From Hormiphora californensis (lineage: Eukaryota; Ctenophora; Tentaculata; Cydippida; Pleurobrachiidae): a stretch of DNA of 64,000 nucleotides. Position numbers and translations under genes: made by a program. The DNA lies in NCBI GenBank assembly GCA_020137815.1, contig CM035357.1:434001-498000 (forward strand), written 5' to 3'. Shown here piece by piece: positions 1 to 10,727 of the stretch; the first letter of the stretch is position 1, and every line of letters begins with the position of its first letter. The notes below the pieces were generated by a model. It saw only the letters and a list, made by a program, of their open reading frames with translations, was not told where the DNA came from and ran no database searches.

Positions 1-585
1 GCAATACTAAGAAAGTTGATAAGTTGTTTGTTTTTGTGTTCAACAAGCAGCAAGACCTCCAGTACAAATAGTTGGAACTAATGTGGAAAACAAACATAAC
101 TATCGTGGTCTAATGTTGTCTAATGGTCTGGTATGTTGATCATCGTGGAAGGTCTCTTCAACCAATCTTCTGCTCAATCATCATCTGCCCGCGCTGTTCT
201 CGAGAGTAGGGTATAATAGTCTGACAGCCCTTATGCAAAATCGTTTTTATTTTTACTTTCATTAATCATTATAATTGAGTCTAAGACTTCAGAGCCGTCA
301 TCCACCTTGTAACTACTGTGTAGTTTCCGGGAGGGAGAGTTCATGTGTTTGCCAGTATATTATTATTATATTAGTAATAACTGGCATGAAGAACACACAG
401 CCAAACCTCATCAAGCCAAACTTTGACATACCGTGCCAATTACACCCCAGCTGGCCAGCTAGGAGGCTTGACTGTTTGACTCGTCGTCGACCAGCGACAT
501 GGACTAACTAGCCATGGTTGACAACCGGAAAGTTTTAACCGGAAAGTTTTTATTTATGTTCATCACGTTTTTTAAGTTATTTTTG

Positions 586-655
586 GCCGCACCTCGATTT
601 ACCGTGACAATTAAACCCCAGCTAGAAGTCCGGTAAATCGAGGCTTGACTGTTTG
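586..655. repeat. Short inverted repeat of the CGATTTACCG family
   Basis: The left arm CCTCGATTTACCG is answered by CGGTAAATCGAGG about 40 bases later, followed by CTTGACTG. The same arms recur in degenerate form near 4786-4872 and 21230-21327, and as compact TA-flanked copies at 23347-23414 and 23572-23621. A weaker partial copy precedes this one around 424-475. It looks like a very small non-autonomous DNA element. Confidence 0.55.
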
Positions 656-988
656 ACTTGTCATATTATGGCTGTCGACAAACGTGACCTGTTATACGGA
701 TAGTTATAATGCAGTCTGCCGCTGACAAGTTTTATAAGTTATTTTTGGCCGGGCTGTCATTTCCATATTCACTTTCTGTACATCTAATTTTCTACAACGC
801 TTCTATTCACTATTGCAGTATAGTGTGATGTAGTTGCAGGAATAGCTATAGGATGGTCTGGATTGTATGGATTCTGCCAATATATCCAATACGATATTGT
901 TAGAGCATTGTACAGTATCGGAGAGCAATTGTTCATTGAAGTTGTGAAGCTGAAAGATTATGTACATTGTTTGCCATGCTACGCAGTC

Positions 989-1117
989 TGTCTCTGTCTG
1001 GCGCCGCGACCCATCTGAGAATCAAATGGGGTATGGCGCCGCCATACAGGTCTGTCTCCGGGCTCGCGTAAGCTCACACCGGGCCTTCGGCCCGGCCCGG
1101 TGTGAGAGCTGACAGGC
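989..1117. repeat. GC-rich dispersed hairpin repeat (TGTCTGGCGCCGC family)
   Basis: TGTCTGGCGCCGCGACCC is followed after a short loop by TGGGGTATGGCGCCGCCATACA, forming an imperfect hairpin. Related copies with the same opening and the CCCATCTGA/CCCATTTGA core occur near 16750-16825 and 21331-21385, both close to gene ends. The right side continues into a second GC-rich hairpin, CACCGGGCC mirrored by GGCCCGGTG. Function unknown; probably a short dispersed repeat family of this genome. Confidence 0.5.
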
Positions 1118-2233
1118 AAGGAAGATGTCAATACACTGTGTGAACATTATATCATGTGTACACTTTCCTATTGTACATGTATTGTACATCGTACAATGGG
1201 AAAGTGTAAAATATCATTTCGTCATTCCCGCGTGATGCCCATTGTACTTCTACTAAAAAGCAAAATTAATGGCATTGTCTATAGCTATTCTCCAAACAAT
1301 ATAGCCCCTCCCTTTTGACGCAATCCAGCTTTTTCCTCCTCGTGAAACCATGGCAACAGAGTTAATGCCACACCCATCTCATTGTTTTGAGTTTCCCAAC
1401 ACCCTCTAATTCTCCATTGTTATGAATTGCTAATCACATGATAACTGAGTCACACATATCTCACATGGTCTAGCTAAATAATCTCACATCTGACATATTT
1501 CACCATCTGTGCTTCAAGTTCCATGTGTATTGTGTAACGTTCTCATGCCCTCATAATATGAGGACATGACAGAGCGGCACATGTCCTCATAATTATCATG
1601 TGTAATTGCGTACTCCTATAATAATTCCACGGCCATATCATTTGCATTATATGCATGTTAAGACCTCTGAACTGGCCATGTTCCAGAAACTTCTTTTTCA
1701 CCGCGGCAGCAGCGGGCCATGTGATGTGCAGAAGGTCGAAGAAGCATAAAATTCCAGTCAGTAGCTGCTGTTGCAGACGTCACAGTTCGAGGCAGTATAA
1801 TTTGATTTGAAAATATGATGCTATTAATCTTAATAAGCTTCGGTAGCTCTCTCTCTTCTCTTGCGTCAGTAGATTGTCAATTAAAACAGCTCTCCTCCAT
1901 TTCTTGATTTTTCTCCAATTTGGATTCCGTTCAAATAGTTTGACAGTTTTAGTTTGGAATATACTCTGCCATGTCAATCATGCTCTGACAGAATATATGA
2001 TACCATTCAACAGACATTATTAGTTTATTGTGTGAACAAAACCATTATCTATGAACTGTGACATCTATATTGTATGTCGAATGCCATTGTCACAAGCTAA
2101 TTGTCGCTTTCAGCTTTTTGTTCAAACAGTTCCTGCTTTTTCTACAAATCTTCATTTTACAATTATTGTACAAGCAATTTGTTGAGTGGTACAACACATC
2201 TTTTTTAGGATATTGTTCAGGATTTGAAGAAAC

Positions 2234-4574
2234 ATGGTTCGTTTTGGTATTATTGTGTGTGATGGCAACCCAAAATGGATTTCCATGCTTGAAGACATTG
2301 CAACTGAGTAAGTGTGAAGTTTGTTATGTTCTAAACCTCCTTTACATTTGTGTTTCGCGGGCGGGGCGCGTGCAACAGGGTCTAGCTAGCCAATGTGAAG
2401 TATGATGCACTGCCCTTATTTCCTGGACTAGCCAGCTGAATTCAATAATCGTCTCCACAATTTCCAATTTAAAATTATACTTTAGTTCAAAGTCAAATAT
2501 TATTTCAGGTTTTTCTATAGACCCGGCGACCACCCTCTAGAATATTTCCACGCCTGGAAGGGAGATGTACCAACCCTTGCCAGTACATCACATCTAGATG
2601 GTCTCATATCACTTGGGTCAGCCCATATGGTTAGTACTGCGTCATGGCACCTCTTAGAATCGCTTTTCACTCCATTAAATGTATAGATGGGATTGAAATA
2701 TGCAGCTTCTCGCTCAATCTGATATGCACATGAACCCTATTTAGTAGCCTGATGACATCATCCCTATTATAGGTGGACCAGGTAGATTCTACACCATGGA
2801 TGAGACAACTTGGAAACTTCTTTCTCGCCGTGGAGAACAGTTCAATCAAGGTACACACTTACAAAAACACGTGTATGCACTATGCACTAACATGTAAACC
2901 TAACCCCATATCCTAACGCTAAAAGCAGTGCTTGTTAAAACTTAAAACTAATCCAATACCCATTTATCATCAATTGGTTATCCCAAAAACCCCAAACCAC
3001 CTATTACATTTCAGCTGGTATGTATCTGCTTCAGTCACCAACTGATAAACCACGTGTACGGTGGAACAGTGGGTAAAGGAGACTGTGGGTTTGTGTTTGG
3101 GGCTGCTGACACTGTTATCAACTTTTCTGCAATCTCGGAACACAATCAACTGACGTCATTGTTCAAGAGATACTCAACGGGAGGCAGTATGAGGTTGCTG
3201 GAGTCACACAGGTATTATACAAATACACAGGTATTATAGGTTGTTGGAGTCACACAGGTATACAATGCAATATCCCCCTGAGCCCATGATAGGATGTTAC
3301 AATGCAACATCCCCCAAAGGATATTGGCACGGAGAAACAGCTGCACTTTCACCAGGAGAACACATGCGTTAGCGCAGCAACGCAGCGTGGTGAAAGCTGC
3401 AGGTTTCTCCTAGTGAATATCTTTTGGGGGATTGAACTTTTTATACGCGTCTACTGGTACAACTGAGTCAAGCGAATCTAATACAATACAATCAAATACT
3501 GCTTTAGATGAAACCTTGTTTAGTATCAAGGTTCAAAGGCCAAAGTAAACATTTATCAGTTTAATTAAAAGTTGAATGTATCGCAGCTTAACTTGCAAAA
3601 GTGAAACAGTTCACGCCAACATGGTGTGTTGTAACTCAAACTCGAATCAACTAACTACTATTACCTATTTTACTCTATTATTTTAACTATAGATAGTTGA
3701 TTTGGAGTTAGAGTTAGTAAACTTATTTAAACTTTATCAGCTAACTTTTAACATATTGTTCTACAGGGATGGAGTTGCTATAATAACATTATTCTATACA
3801 GGGATGAAGTTCAGCTAACAATATTGTTCTACACAGGGATGAAGTTCAGAAGATAGCTAAGGGCGGTGTTCTAATTGGAAGTTCTAAAAGCTGTAAAAAC
3901 GAAATGGTACTAGTCAGAAACAATATCATCTCTTTGCAGTCTCATCCTGATCTGTCACCAGGTTAGAGCTACTATTGATAATACATAATAGTACACATGA
4001 GCCTATAGCTAGTAATAGTTGTAGTAATAGTAGTTAATAAAAGTTAAAGTACTAGATTAAATATTCGCCAGGTAAAAGCTACTAGTTAAGTTAGAGAGAT
4101 TCTATAACTGAATATTATATTTTTAGATCAGTTTTACAGCTTGAGCAATAGTTCATTTTATAAACCAAAATAATATGTGGTATGAAAAAATGTAGTAACA
4201 AAAAACATATATGCGGACACGAAATGGCATAATTATTTTTGATCTTTATGTTAATTCTAAAGTGAATTCCTTTCGTACAGAATTGATGATGCTGGGGGGG
4301 GGGGCTCTCCTAGTGCCGGTGATATCGCTTTGCGATAGTCCCCTGTGGGCTTGCCGTTGGGCGTTGGGATGCCCAGGCGGTGCAGGCACTCTGCAGACAT
4401 GGATAAATCTCAACATATGTTCCCTTTTCAGAGTTGATGATGGATAAGATCTGGCCCGCACTGATAAGTAAAGGAGCTGTAAGTGAAGCTAAAAGAGAGT
4501 TCTACGAAGCCGAAATGACAAATCTCCACACCATCCCTTGTCTTCAGCTGATACGAGAGTTCTTGAAACACTGA
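2234..4574 (+). CDS. Class I glutamine amidotransferase-like protein
   Basis: Six exons give a 245-residue protein: 2234-2307, 2509-2629, 2773-2850, 3015-3211, 3837-3961 and 4432-4574 (stop TGA). All junctions are GT-AG and phases match. The protein has the class I GATase layout: an N-terminal strand (MVRFGIIVCDG), the DGLISLGSAH turn where these proteins usually have a GG motif, the nucleophile elbow CICFSHQ (catalytic Cys96) followed by a YGG segment, and a C-terminal SHPD (His193). Class I enzymes normally read HPE, with Glu completing the Cys-His-Glu triad; here it is Asp195. Length fits a stand-alone GATase domain such as the GMP-synthase-like hydrolases; no synthase domain follows. It probably hydrolyses glutamine or a gamma-glutamyl compound in the cytosol, but the substrate is unknown. 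The start was chosen because the family begins within a few residues of this strand. The exon 4 donor and exon 5 acceptor are locally duplicated. Confidence 0.85.
3300..3435. mobile_element. Hairpin MITE-like element in GATase intron 4
   Basis: The left arm ATCCCCCAAAGGATATT is mirrored by AATATCTTTTGGGGGAT, and internal parts (GGAGAAACAGCTGC; GCAGGTTTCTCC; TTTCACCA and its mirror TGGTGAAA) also pair. The whole unit folds into one imperfect hairpin with a GC-rich loop. It lies in the intron between GATase exons 4 and 5. No target-site duplication could be fixed with certainty. Confidence 0.55.
3773..3836 (+). repeat. Duplicated acceptor of GATase exon 5
   Basis: The acceptor plus exon start, TACAGGGATGAAGTTCAG, appears at the true exon (3831 onward), once just upstream (3797-3814), and in a diverged form further upstream (ACAGGGATGGAGTTG, near 3772-3786). 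All three carry the AG followed by GGATG. Only the last leads into the long open exon, so the upstream copies are decoy 3' splice sites within the intron. Confidence 0.7.
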
Positions 4575-5792
4575 GAGAGAAATACCAAAACAGGGGATAT
4601 ATATTTTGAGAGTTATATAGATAGGGACATTCAATTGGATTGTAGAATGATATCAATGAAAGTCAGGGACTGTATTTACTAAAATTCGGTTGTGTTCTTC
4701 GTTATAGAAGATCAATAATCTCACTGTGATTTGTGGGGATTGTGTCCTCAGGAGAACTCGACAGGGCAATGAAATAATATATAGTAGTCAAGCCTCGATA
4801 TACCGTGCACTTCGGATTTATATATTGTTCAAAAACCCTTCTCGACCGAGTAGGTAAATCGGGTTCCAACTGTGTAATTAATTAACTATTAATTATTCTG
4901 ACAGCTATGATGAATATGATATTTTCTTTCATAAAACTCCCAATGAAACTTGTTTATTTTGACCAAAATGTGGAAGATGTGGTTTCTGCAGTAAGTTAAT
5001 ACTCTCATCTCCAGCCTAGCTTCTCATGTAGAAAACTCAATTGGGACAGACCAACGACCCCCCTTGATTTAGTTTTATAGCTTCTTCTGAAGAGAGCTAA
5101 AGAGAGAGGAGTCCTGCAGCCATCACCTCATGTTTTTAGTTTTTACTTCCTACTGTGAATCCTAGCTCCAGTGCTGCGTGTTAAGAAGACTTTGCTTTTA
5201 CTAGCTGATATTCGGCATGTTTATAAATTGCAGTAGTATTTCATCCCTGTTGTTAAAGGGATACACCAGGTTAAGATTTGTTACATGTTCTACATGTTCA
5301 CACTTGATTGTATCCATCCTCAAGACTCTGATAAACAAAACAGATGAATCCAACGACTCCTGCTGTATTTACTGTACGTGTACATTAGCATTTAGCATAT
5401 TACCTACATATTATTATTATTATATTACCTACATATATTTAGCAAATAAAAGAATATAACAGAACGATCATGAAATTGTTTTTGCACGTGTACCTCTTAT
5501 AAAATCTTATGAACACTAAAATTGTTTTTATAGTATCCCAATCTTTAAATAGTTTGGTGTATGTGACCCTGTGTGATGTTTGTTTTCCCACTCTGATCTG
5601 TGTAATACACTTGTTATTGCAGCAGAGACTTCACCGCTTGTTTATCTTACACAAAGTCTAGCACGTTTCCTTTCACTCTGTTACCGGCAGCTTGTACTGT
5701 CGCGGTCGAATTGCTGTGTGCCTGGTATTTTCTTTTAGAATGATTAGTAGTGATTCATTGATTACTCTTACACTTATAGTTATACTGAACTG

Positions 5793-6041
5793 TATACCTT
5801 ACTCTCGTTTTTTAAGAAACGCTTTAGTAAGAAACTTTTTTATAAGAAACTTTTAAAATGTAAATCGCACAATTCAGAGACACCACAACAAAATAGAACA
5901 CCCCTAACTTGTTTAGTTTCTTGATAAAGGAGAAATTCTTTTTGTTTTTGGATTCCTTACACCTGTAGTTTCCTAGAAAAAAAGTTCCTTATTTAAAAGT
6001 TTCTTGAAATATGCGAGCTTAATTAACGAGAGTAAGGTATA
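5793..6041. mobile_element. Short MITE with TATACCTTACTCTCG ends
   Basis: The left end TATACCTTACTCTCGTT is the reverse complement of the right end AACGAGAGTAAGGTATA. Inside, both arms carry AAGAAAC/GTTTCTT blocks, so the roughly 250-bp unit folds on itself. The outermost TA dinucleotides could be a Tc1/mariner-type target duplication. No coding potential inside. Confidence 0.65.
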
Positions 6042-6595
6042 TTATAAAGATGGCATAATATATTTCATTCAATATTTTAAAGATAGCAGGGTATATTTAA
6101 TATTTGTTTCATTCATTTTCCATCCCACATCACGTTTTTATTTCAACAAATAGTAACACATCTCATCTGATTATCTGCACGTTCAAACCCAGCAATATCA
6201 CGTTCAAATTTGAACAAAGATTCGATGTGGCCCCGTTCAACACCACACTAAAACATGCCCTCTCCCTCCCCTCTCTGTTTTGTCTGATCATGCAATGATC
6301 ATCACAGTAATCAGATATTGCGCTGAACTTGAGTTCTCAGGATCAATGTTTGGTTAGTGAAATAGTGCACTTGTATAGTTTGTATCTGTCGAAGCACAAT
6401 GAATGATACAACCGCTACAGCCATGACTATTTTGGTAACAAAATTTCGAATGCATTGCGGGATTCCCGGGAAATTTCCTCATCGGGAAACAATCGGGACT
6501 AAAAACTAAGGTTCAGTTATTTTCCCTCCCTAACCCTGCAGATCATGGCGCCATTGAATTTGAATGTAAACTTGTTTCCCTAGATAAACAAACAG

Positions 6596-6812
6596 CAATT
6601 ACCACCCACATTCTCGCCTGCAGCAGTACTCATTCTCCCTGACCTACTCCCCCTCCCCTCGTCATGTCAATTACCACCCACATTCAGCAGTACTCATTCT
6701 CCCTGACCTCCCTCGTCATGTCGTTGTTTGTGCAGCAATTACCACCCACATTCTGCAGTACTCACTCTCCCTGACCTACTCCCTGGTCCCCCCCCCTCGT
6801 CATGTCATTGTT
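6596..6812 (+). repeat. Tandem repeat with AATTACCACCCACATTC units
   Basis: Three unequal copies of a unit containing AATTACCACCCACATTC, CAGTACTCA and TCTCCCTGACCT, followed by CCCTCGTCATGTCA and TTGTTTGT. Copies differ by internal deletions. Non-coding. Confidence 0.6.
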
Positions 6813-7450
6813 TGTTCAGCGATATACCATCATGGTCTAACAATGATCATTTCGACGTCGGCATGTAGATTTAGTTATTTTTAATTCACATACTAACCAT
6901 TAAGATGTCAACTTCCACCCTTCACAAACCATCAATGACAAACAATTTGTTCGTCAGACCATGTTTACTACGCAAGGGCCGGTAAACAAAGATCTTTTTG
7001 ACAATGACTTCTTCGTGTTTTGTTTACTTTGGCCTACTTTAATACACACACCAAGTGTGTATCATGTACCTATCTTTTCAACACGCAAAGCCTCATTAGG
7101 CCATGTGGCATGTACAAATACACACGTGCATGAGAATACTTTTCTAAAATATTGCCTGTTTCTATAATTTGCGTCGAATGAACGCACTTCCTGGTGCTCT
7201 TATAATATCTTCGGATTTATGTAATATTGTACATCTTTTATTTCTCTCCTTCTGATTTCACCCGCATTCATTTGTCTCTCGCATAAACTGAACATATAAT
7301 TTGCTATTTGTGACCATATAAATCATATATAATGCTGTCATAAAACTGATAAGACTTTTGAACTTTTGTAGTGCCTCACATAGCTGATAAAAGTGACCGT
7401 TTGAGTGTTTGACCTTGTGTTTTCTTGAAAATTGTTTTCTATCTGACATC

Positions 7451-8602
7451 TGTGGTGGGAGAAATGGCTCACCCTAGAACAATTGCAAGTTAATAGCAAA
7501 AATGCATAATAACCTGTAAATCACATGTAATTCGAAGTTCAAACTAGTTTTGAAATAGTTTTGAAATTTTTTTAGAAAAATTTTAGTTTTAAAATAGCTT
7601 TTGAAATAGTTTTGAAATAGCTTTTGAAATAGTTTTGAAATAGCTTTTGAAATAGCTTTTGAAATAGCTTTTGAAATAGCTTTTGAAATGGCTTTGGACG
7701 GGTGGTAGAAATGGCTCATGTGGCTCATCTGGCAGCTGCACGATTATTATGAACACAAGGACATTCATATAAAAGCGAAAAACAGTGTACCCGACTAATT
7801 TTAATACGCTGAATCACGTGAGCAACTCTGGCAAGTGCTCAGATGTGAAGAAAGTGCCCTAATTGAGCAAAATTGGGTGTAATTGACCGGACTTACAACT
7901 TTTCTCCTGAAAACGCTAGAAGTTAATGTGAGGGCACTTTTCCGACTAACTTTGATACGCTGAATCACGTAAGCAACTTTTCCAAGCCCTAAGAGGCGGG
8001 GAAATTGCCCTAATTGAGCAATTATGGTCAATTAGACCCAATCAGACTCAATTAGGGCAATTTCCCCGCCTCTTAGGGCTTGAAAAAGTTGCTTACGTGA
8101 ATCAGCGTATCAAAGTTAGTCGGAAAAGTGCCCTCACATTAACTTCTAGCGTTTTCAGGAGAAAAGTTGTAAGTCCTGTCAATTACACCCAATTATGCTC
8201 AATTAGTGCACTTTCTTCACATCTGAGCGCTTGCCAGAGTTGCTCACGTGATTCAGCGTATTAAAATTAGTCGGGTACACTGGTTTTCACTTTTATATGA
8301 ATGTCCTTGTGTTCATAATGATCGTGCAGCTGCCAGATGAGCCACATGAGCCATTTCTACCACCCGTCCAAAGCTATTTCAAAAGCTATTTCAAAAGCTA
8401 TTTCAAAAGCTATTTCAAAAGCTATTTCAAAACTATTTCAGAAGCTATTTCAAAACTATTTCAAAAGCTATTTCAAAACTAAAATTTTTCTAAAAAAATT
8501 TCAAAACTATTTCAAAACTAGTTTGAACTTCGAATTACAAGTGATTTACAGGTTATTATGCATTTTTGCTATTAACTAGGGTGAGCCATTTCTCCCACCA
8601 CA
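7451..8602. mobile_element. 1.15-kb foldback (long palindrome) element
   Basis: The two halves are nearly perfect reverse complements around a centre at about 8037. Both ends read TGTGGTGGGAGAAATGGCTC inward. The sequence GACATC flanks both sides (7445-7450 and 8603-8608), consistent with a 6-bp target-site duplication. Each arm contains a run of about twelve-base units (TTTGAAATAGCT) and blocks with GCTGAATCACGT. Short open frames in the arms are by-products of these repeats. No transposase is present, so this is a non-autonomous foldback element; the superfamily cannot be fixed from the ends alone. Confidence 0.85.
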
Positions 8603-8905
8603 GACATCTGTGGTACTATAGTACTTGAACATTTTCCATTAGTCTACCTCGATGATAGTAGCCCCTTCAAATTACATCTTATCTTCTTTACAGACGTTCA
8701 GACTCATGACCACACGCTCCGGCACACACATACATTGTCCTACAGCTATTCAATTCACCTCTCCCCCGACCTTCGACCTCTCCTAACTATTTCATTTCCC
8801 TCTCTGTAAAGCCCCGGCCTTCGACCTCTCCTAACTATTTCATTTCCCTCTCAACTCTGTAACTCAATATCATCTCTCCATGTAGCAGCTCACGCACATT
8901 ACACA

Positions 8906-8911
<6 letters not shown>

Positions 8912-8956
<45 letters not shown>

Positions 8957-9200
8957 AGAAAGAGAGAGAGAGAAGAGAGAAGAGAAAAAAGGGGGGAAAG
9001 AGAGAGGAGAGAAGAAGAAGGAGAGAGGGGAGAGGAGAAAAGAGGGAGGGAAAAGAAGGGGTTAAAGGGGCTTTATTTTTTCCTTTTTTTTTCTCCCCCC
9101 TCTCCCTCTTCTTTCCTGTTTTCCCTCCCTCCTTCTCCCGCCCTTCCCCCCCCCCCCCCCCTTCCCCCCCCCCGGGGGTACTTCCTTTTTGTCCTTTTTT
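8912..9200. repeat. GA microsatellite passing into homopolymer-rich sequence
   Basis: An uninterrupted (GA)n tract at about 8910-8952 degrades into GGGGAAAA-type and then CCCC/TTTT-type text up to about 9180. It abuts the 3' end of the retrotransposon remnant. The homopolymer texture resembles the bad stretch at 62.3-63.8 kb and may be partly sequencing or assembly error. Confidence 0.6.
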
Positions 9201-9261
9201 TGCTTGAAACAGGGCCCAAATCCTTCCAAGGACCGCCACATTTATCGTTCCGGATCCACAG

Positions 9262-10318
9262 CACCACTCGCTCAGTGAGTTTCTGTTCTGTGATGAGTAC
9301 CCGGGTGTAGGCGGAAGGTCCGGCACTTCACGAAGGAAGCTATCCAGGTTCGCCTTAAATTCAGCCTGATCTGCAATTTCTCGAAGGTCTTTTGGCAATG
9401 AATTCCACAGCCTAGGACCCACTGAGCCAAATGATGAGCTATAGAGAGAAGAGTTTCTCTTGCTCTTGACCCTTGCAAGATCAGGTATCACCGCCTTCAG
9501 CCCATGCCTCGATGTTCTGTAGAAGGCGACATTGACATCATTTGGTACTACTTCATGCCGAATCTTGTGCATGTGTAGGATGGAGTACCTTTCACGCCTC
9601 CTTTGTAATGACATGAGTCCAAGGATTTTTAGGCGTTCCCAGTAGTCACTGTCCTGAAGCCCAGAAATCTTGGCAGTAAACCTTCTTTGAACCGATTCAA
9701 GGAGCTGTATGTCACCGACCAATTGGGGGCACCACAGAGGAGAGCAATACTCCATTGTGCTCCTCACTAGGCTCTTATAGAGAGTTATCATGAGGACTGT
9801 ATCTCTGCCACTAAAAACGCTGAGTATCCACTGGGACATTCTTCTGCCTCTTGTGGTCAGATTGACATAATGCGGCCTCCAGGAGAGATCTTCAGAGACT
9901 GTAACGCCCAAGTCTCGGAGCTGATCAGATGGTAGAAGGATCTCTCCACCACTAGTGTAGTAGTACACCGCAGACATCGGCATGTGGTTCATGAGAGATG
10001 ATCGATTGTGACGATGCACCATTAACTCATATTTCTCTTCATTGAGCTTCATATTATTTCTTTCAGCCCACTGATGCACACGATCCAAGTCTTTCTGTAA
10101 CTTCTCGCAATCCTCCTTAACAGAGATTTCCATGCCCACTCTGGAGTCATCAGCAAAGAAGCTTAGAAGGGCATCAAGCACTTCACCCTCCAAATCATTC
10201 AGAAATATCAAGAATAAGAGGGGGCCCAGCACCGTCCCCTGAGGGACACCGCTGATGATTACTGCTATTACTGAGTGACACCCTTCTAGCACAACCGTTT
10301 GTTTCCGGCCAGACAGAA
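9262..10318 (-). mobile_element. 5'-truncated non-LTR retrotransposon, RT C-terminal part
   Basis: One open frame encodes the palm and thumb part of a non-LTR reverse transcriptase. It starts near the motif SGVPQGTVLGPLLF, continues with the catalytic FADD box and the LQKDLDRVHQWAERNNMKLN segment, and runs to the usual C-terminal end with WNSLPKDLREI, FKANLDSFL and NSLSEW. This order is that of CR1/L2/Jockey-type elements. The endonuclease and the first RT motifs are missing, so the copy was 5' truncated on insertion. The frame is unbroken over about 350 codons, which suggests a fairly young insertion. It is bounded on both sides by (GA)n tracts (8910-8952 and 10329-10370), and its 3' end merges with doubtful homopolymer sequence. 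Confidence 0.85.
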
Positions 10319-10325
10319 GGGAGAG

Positions 10326-10328
<3 letters not shown>

Positions 10329-10373
<45 letters not shown>

Positions 10374-10382
10374 ACACACGCA
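10329..10382. repeat. GA/CA microsatellite
   Basis: A (GA)n run followed by (CA)n directly at the truncated 5' side of the retrotransposon remnant. Apparent open frames through it code only for Ser-Leu dipeptides and are not genes. Confidence 0.85.
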
Positions 10383-10727
10383 CACTCTGGATCATATAAT
10401 TGTCTACCTAGCTCTTAACTTCCCTCTCTATAATCTTGTGTGTGTTTGTCTTTTTGTTTCACAAAATATTATTCGAGGCCACCATCACCTGTAAAACCTA
10501 CAAACCTGGGCACAAATTCCTGATTTCCGGATCACAATAACCCAACTGCACGGCCCAATACATCATCCTAAGTCCTTACTGCTGCACCTATAACTCTGAC
10601 GTGTCACCGCGGGTTTGAACAAAACAATTCCTAACTCCTATAATACTGCTCCCATAACAAAACTCTGGAGTACCTCCTTACCACCGATTGTATAGCGTTA
10701 TTGGCGTGCTGCACGGGTCGAGGGAAG

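Larger units (their letters stand above)
1..2233. other. Upstream region without a recognised gene
   Basis: No exon with convincing splice sites and family similarity was found. The stretch holds a short inverted-repeat copy near 586-655, a GC-rich hairpin near 989-1117, and a pair of related inverted motifs around 1151-1208 in which the run ACACTTTCC is mirrored as GGAAAGTGT. The short open frames here are AT-rich and show no recognisable protein. The last few hundred bases presumably carry the promoter of the amidotransferase-like gene that starts at 2234, but I see no clear core promoter motif. Confidence 0.5.
4575..7450. other. Gene-free stretch after the GATase gene
   Basis: No protein-coding exon is recognisable. 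The stretch carries the 3' flank of the GATase gene, a degenerate CGATTTACC inverted repeat near 4786-4872, a hairpin element at 5793-6041 and a tandem repeat at 6596-6812. An AATAAA motif at about 5445 is far from the GATase stop, so I do not assign it as the poly(A) signal. Confidence 0.5.
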
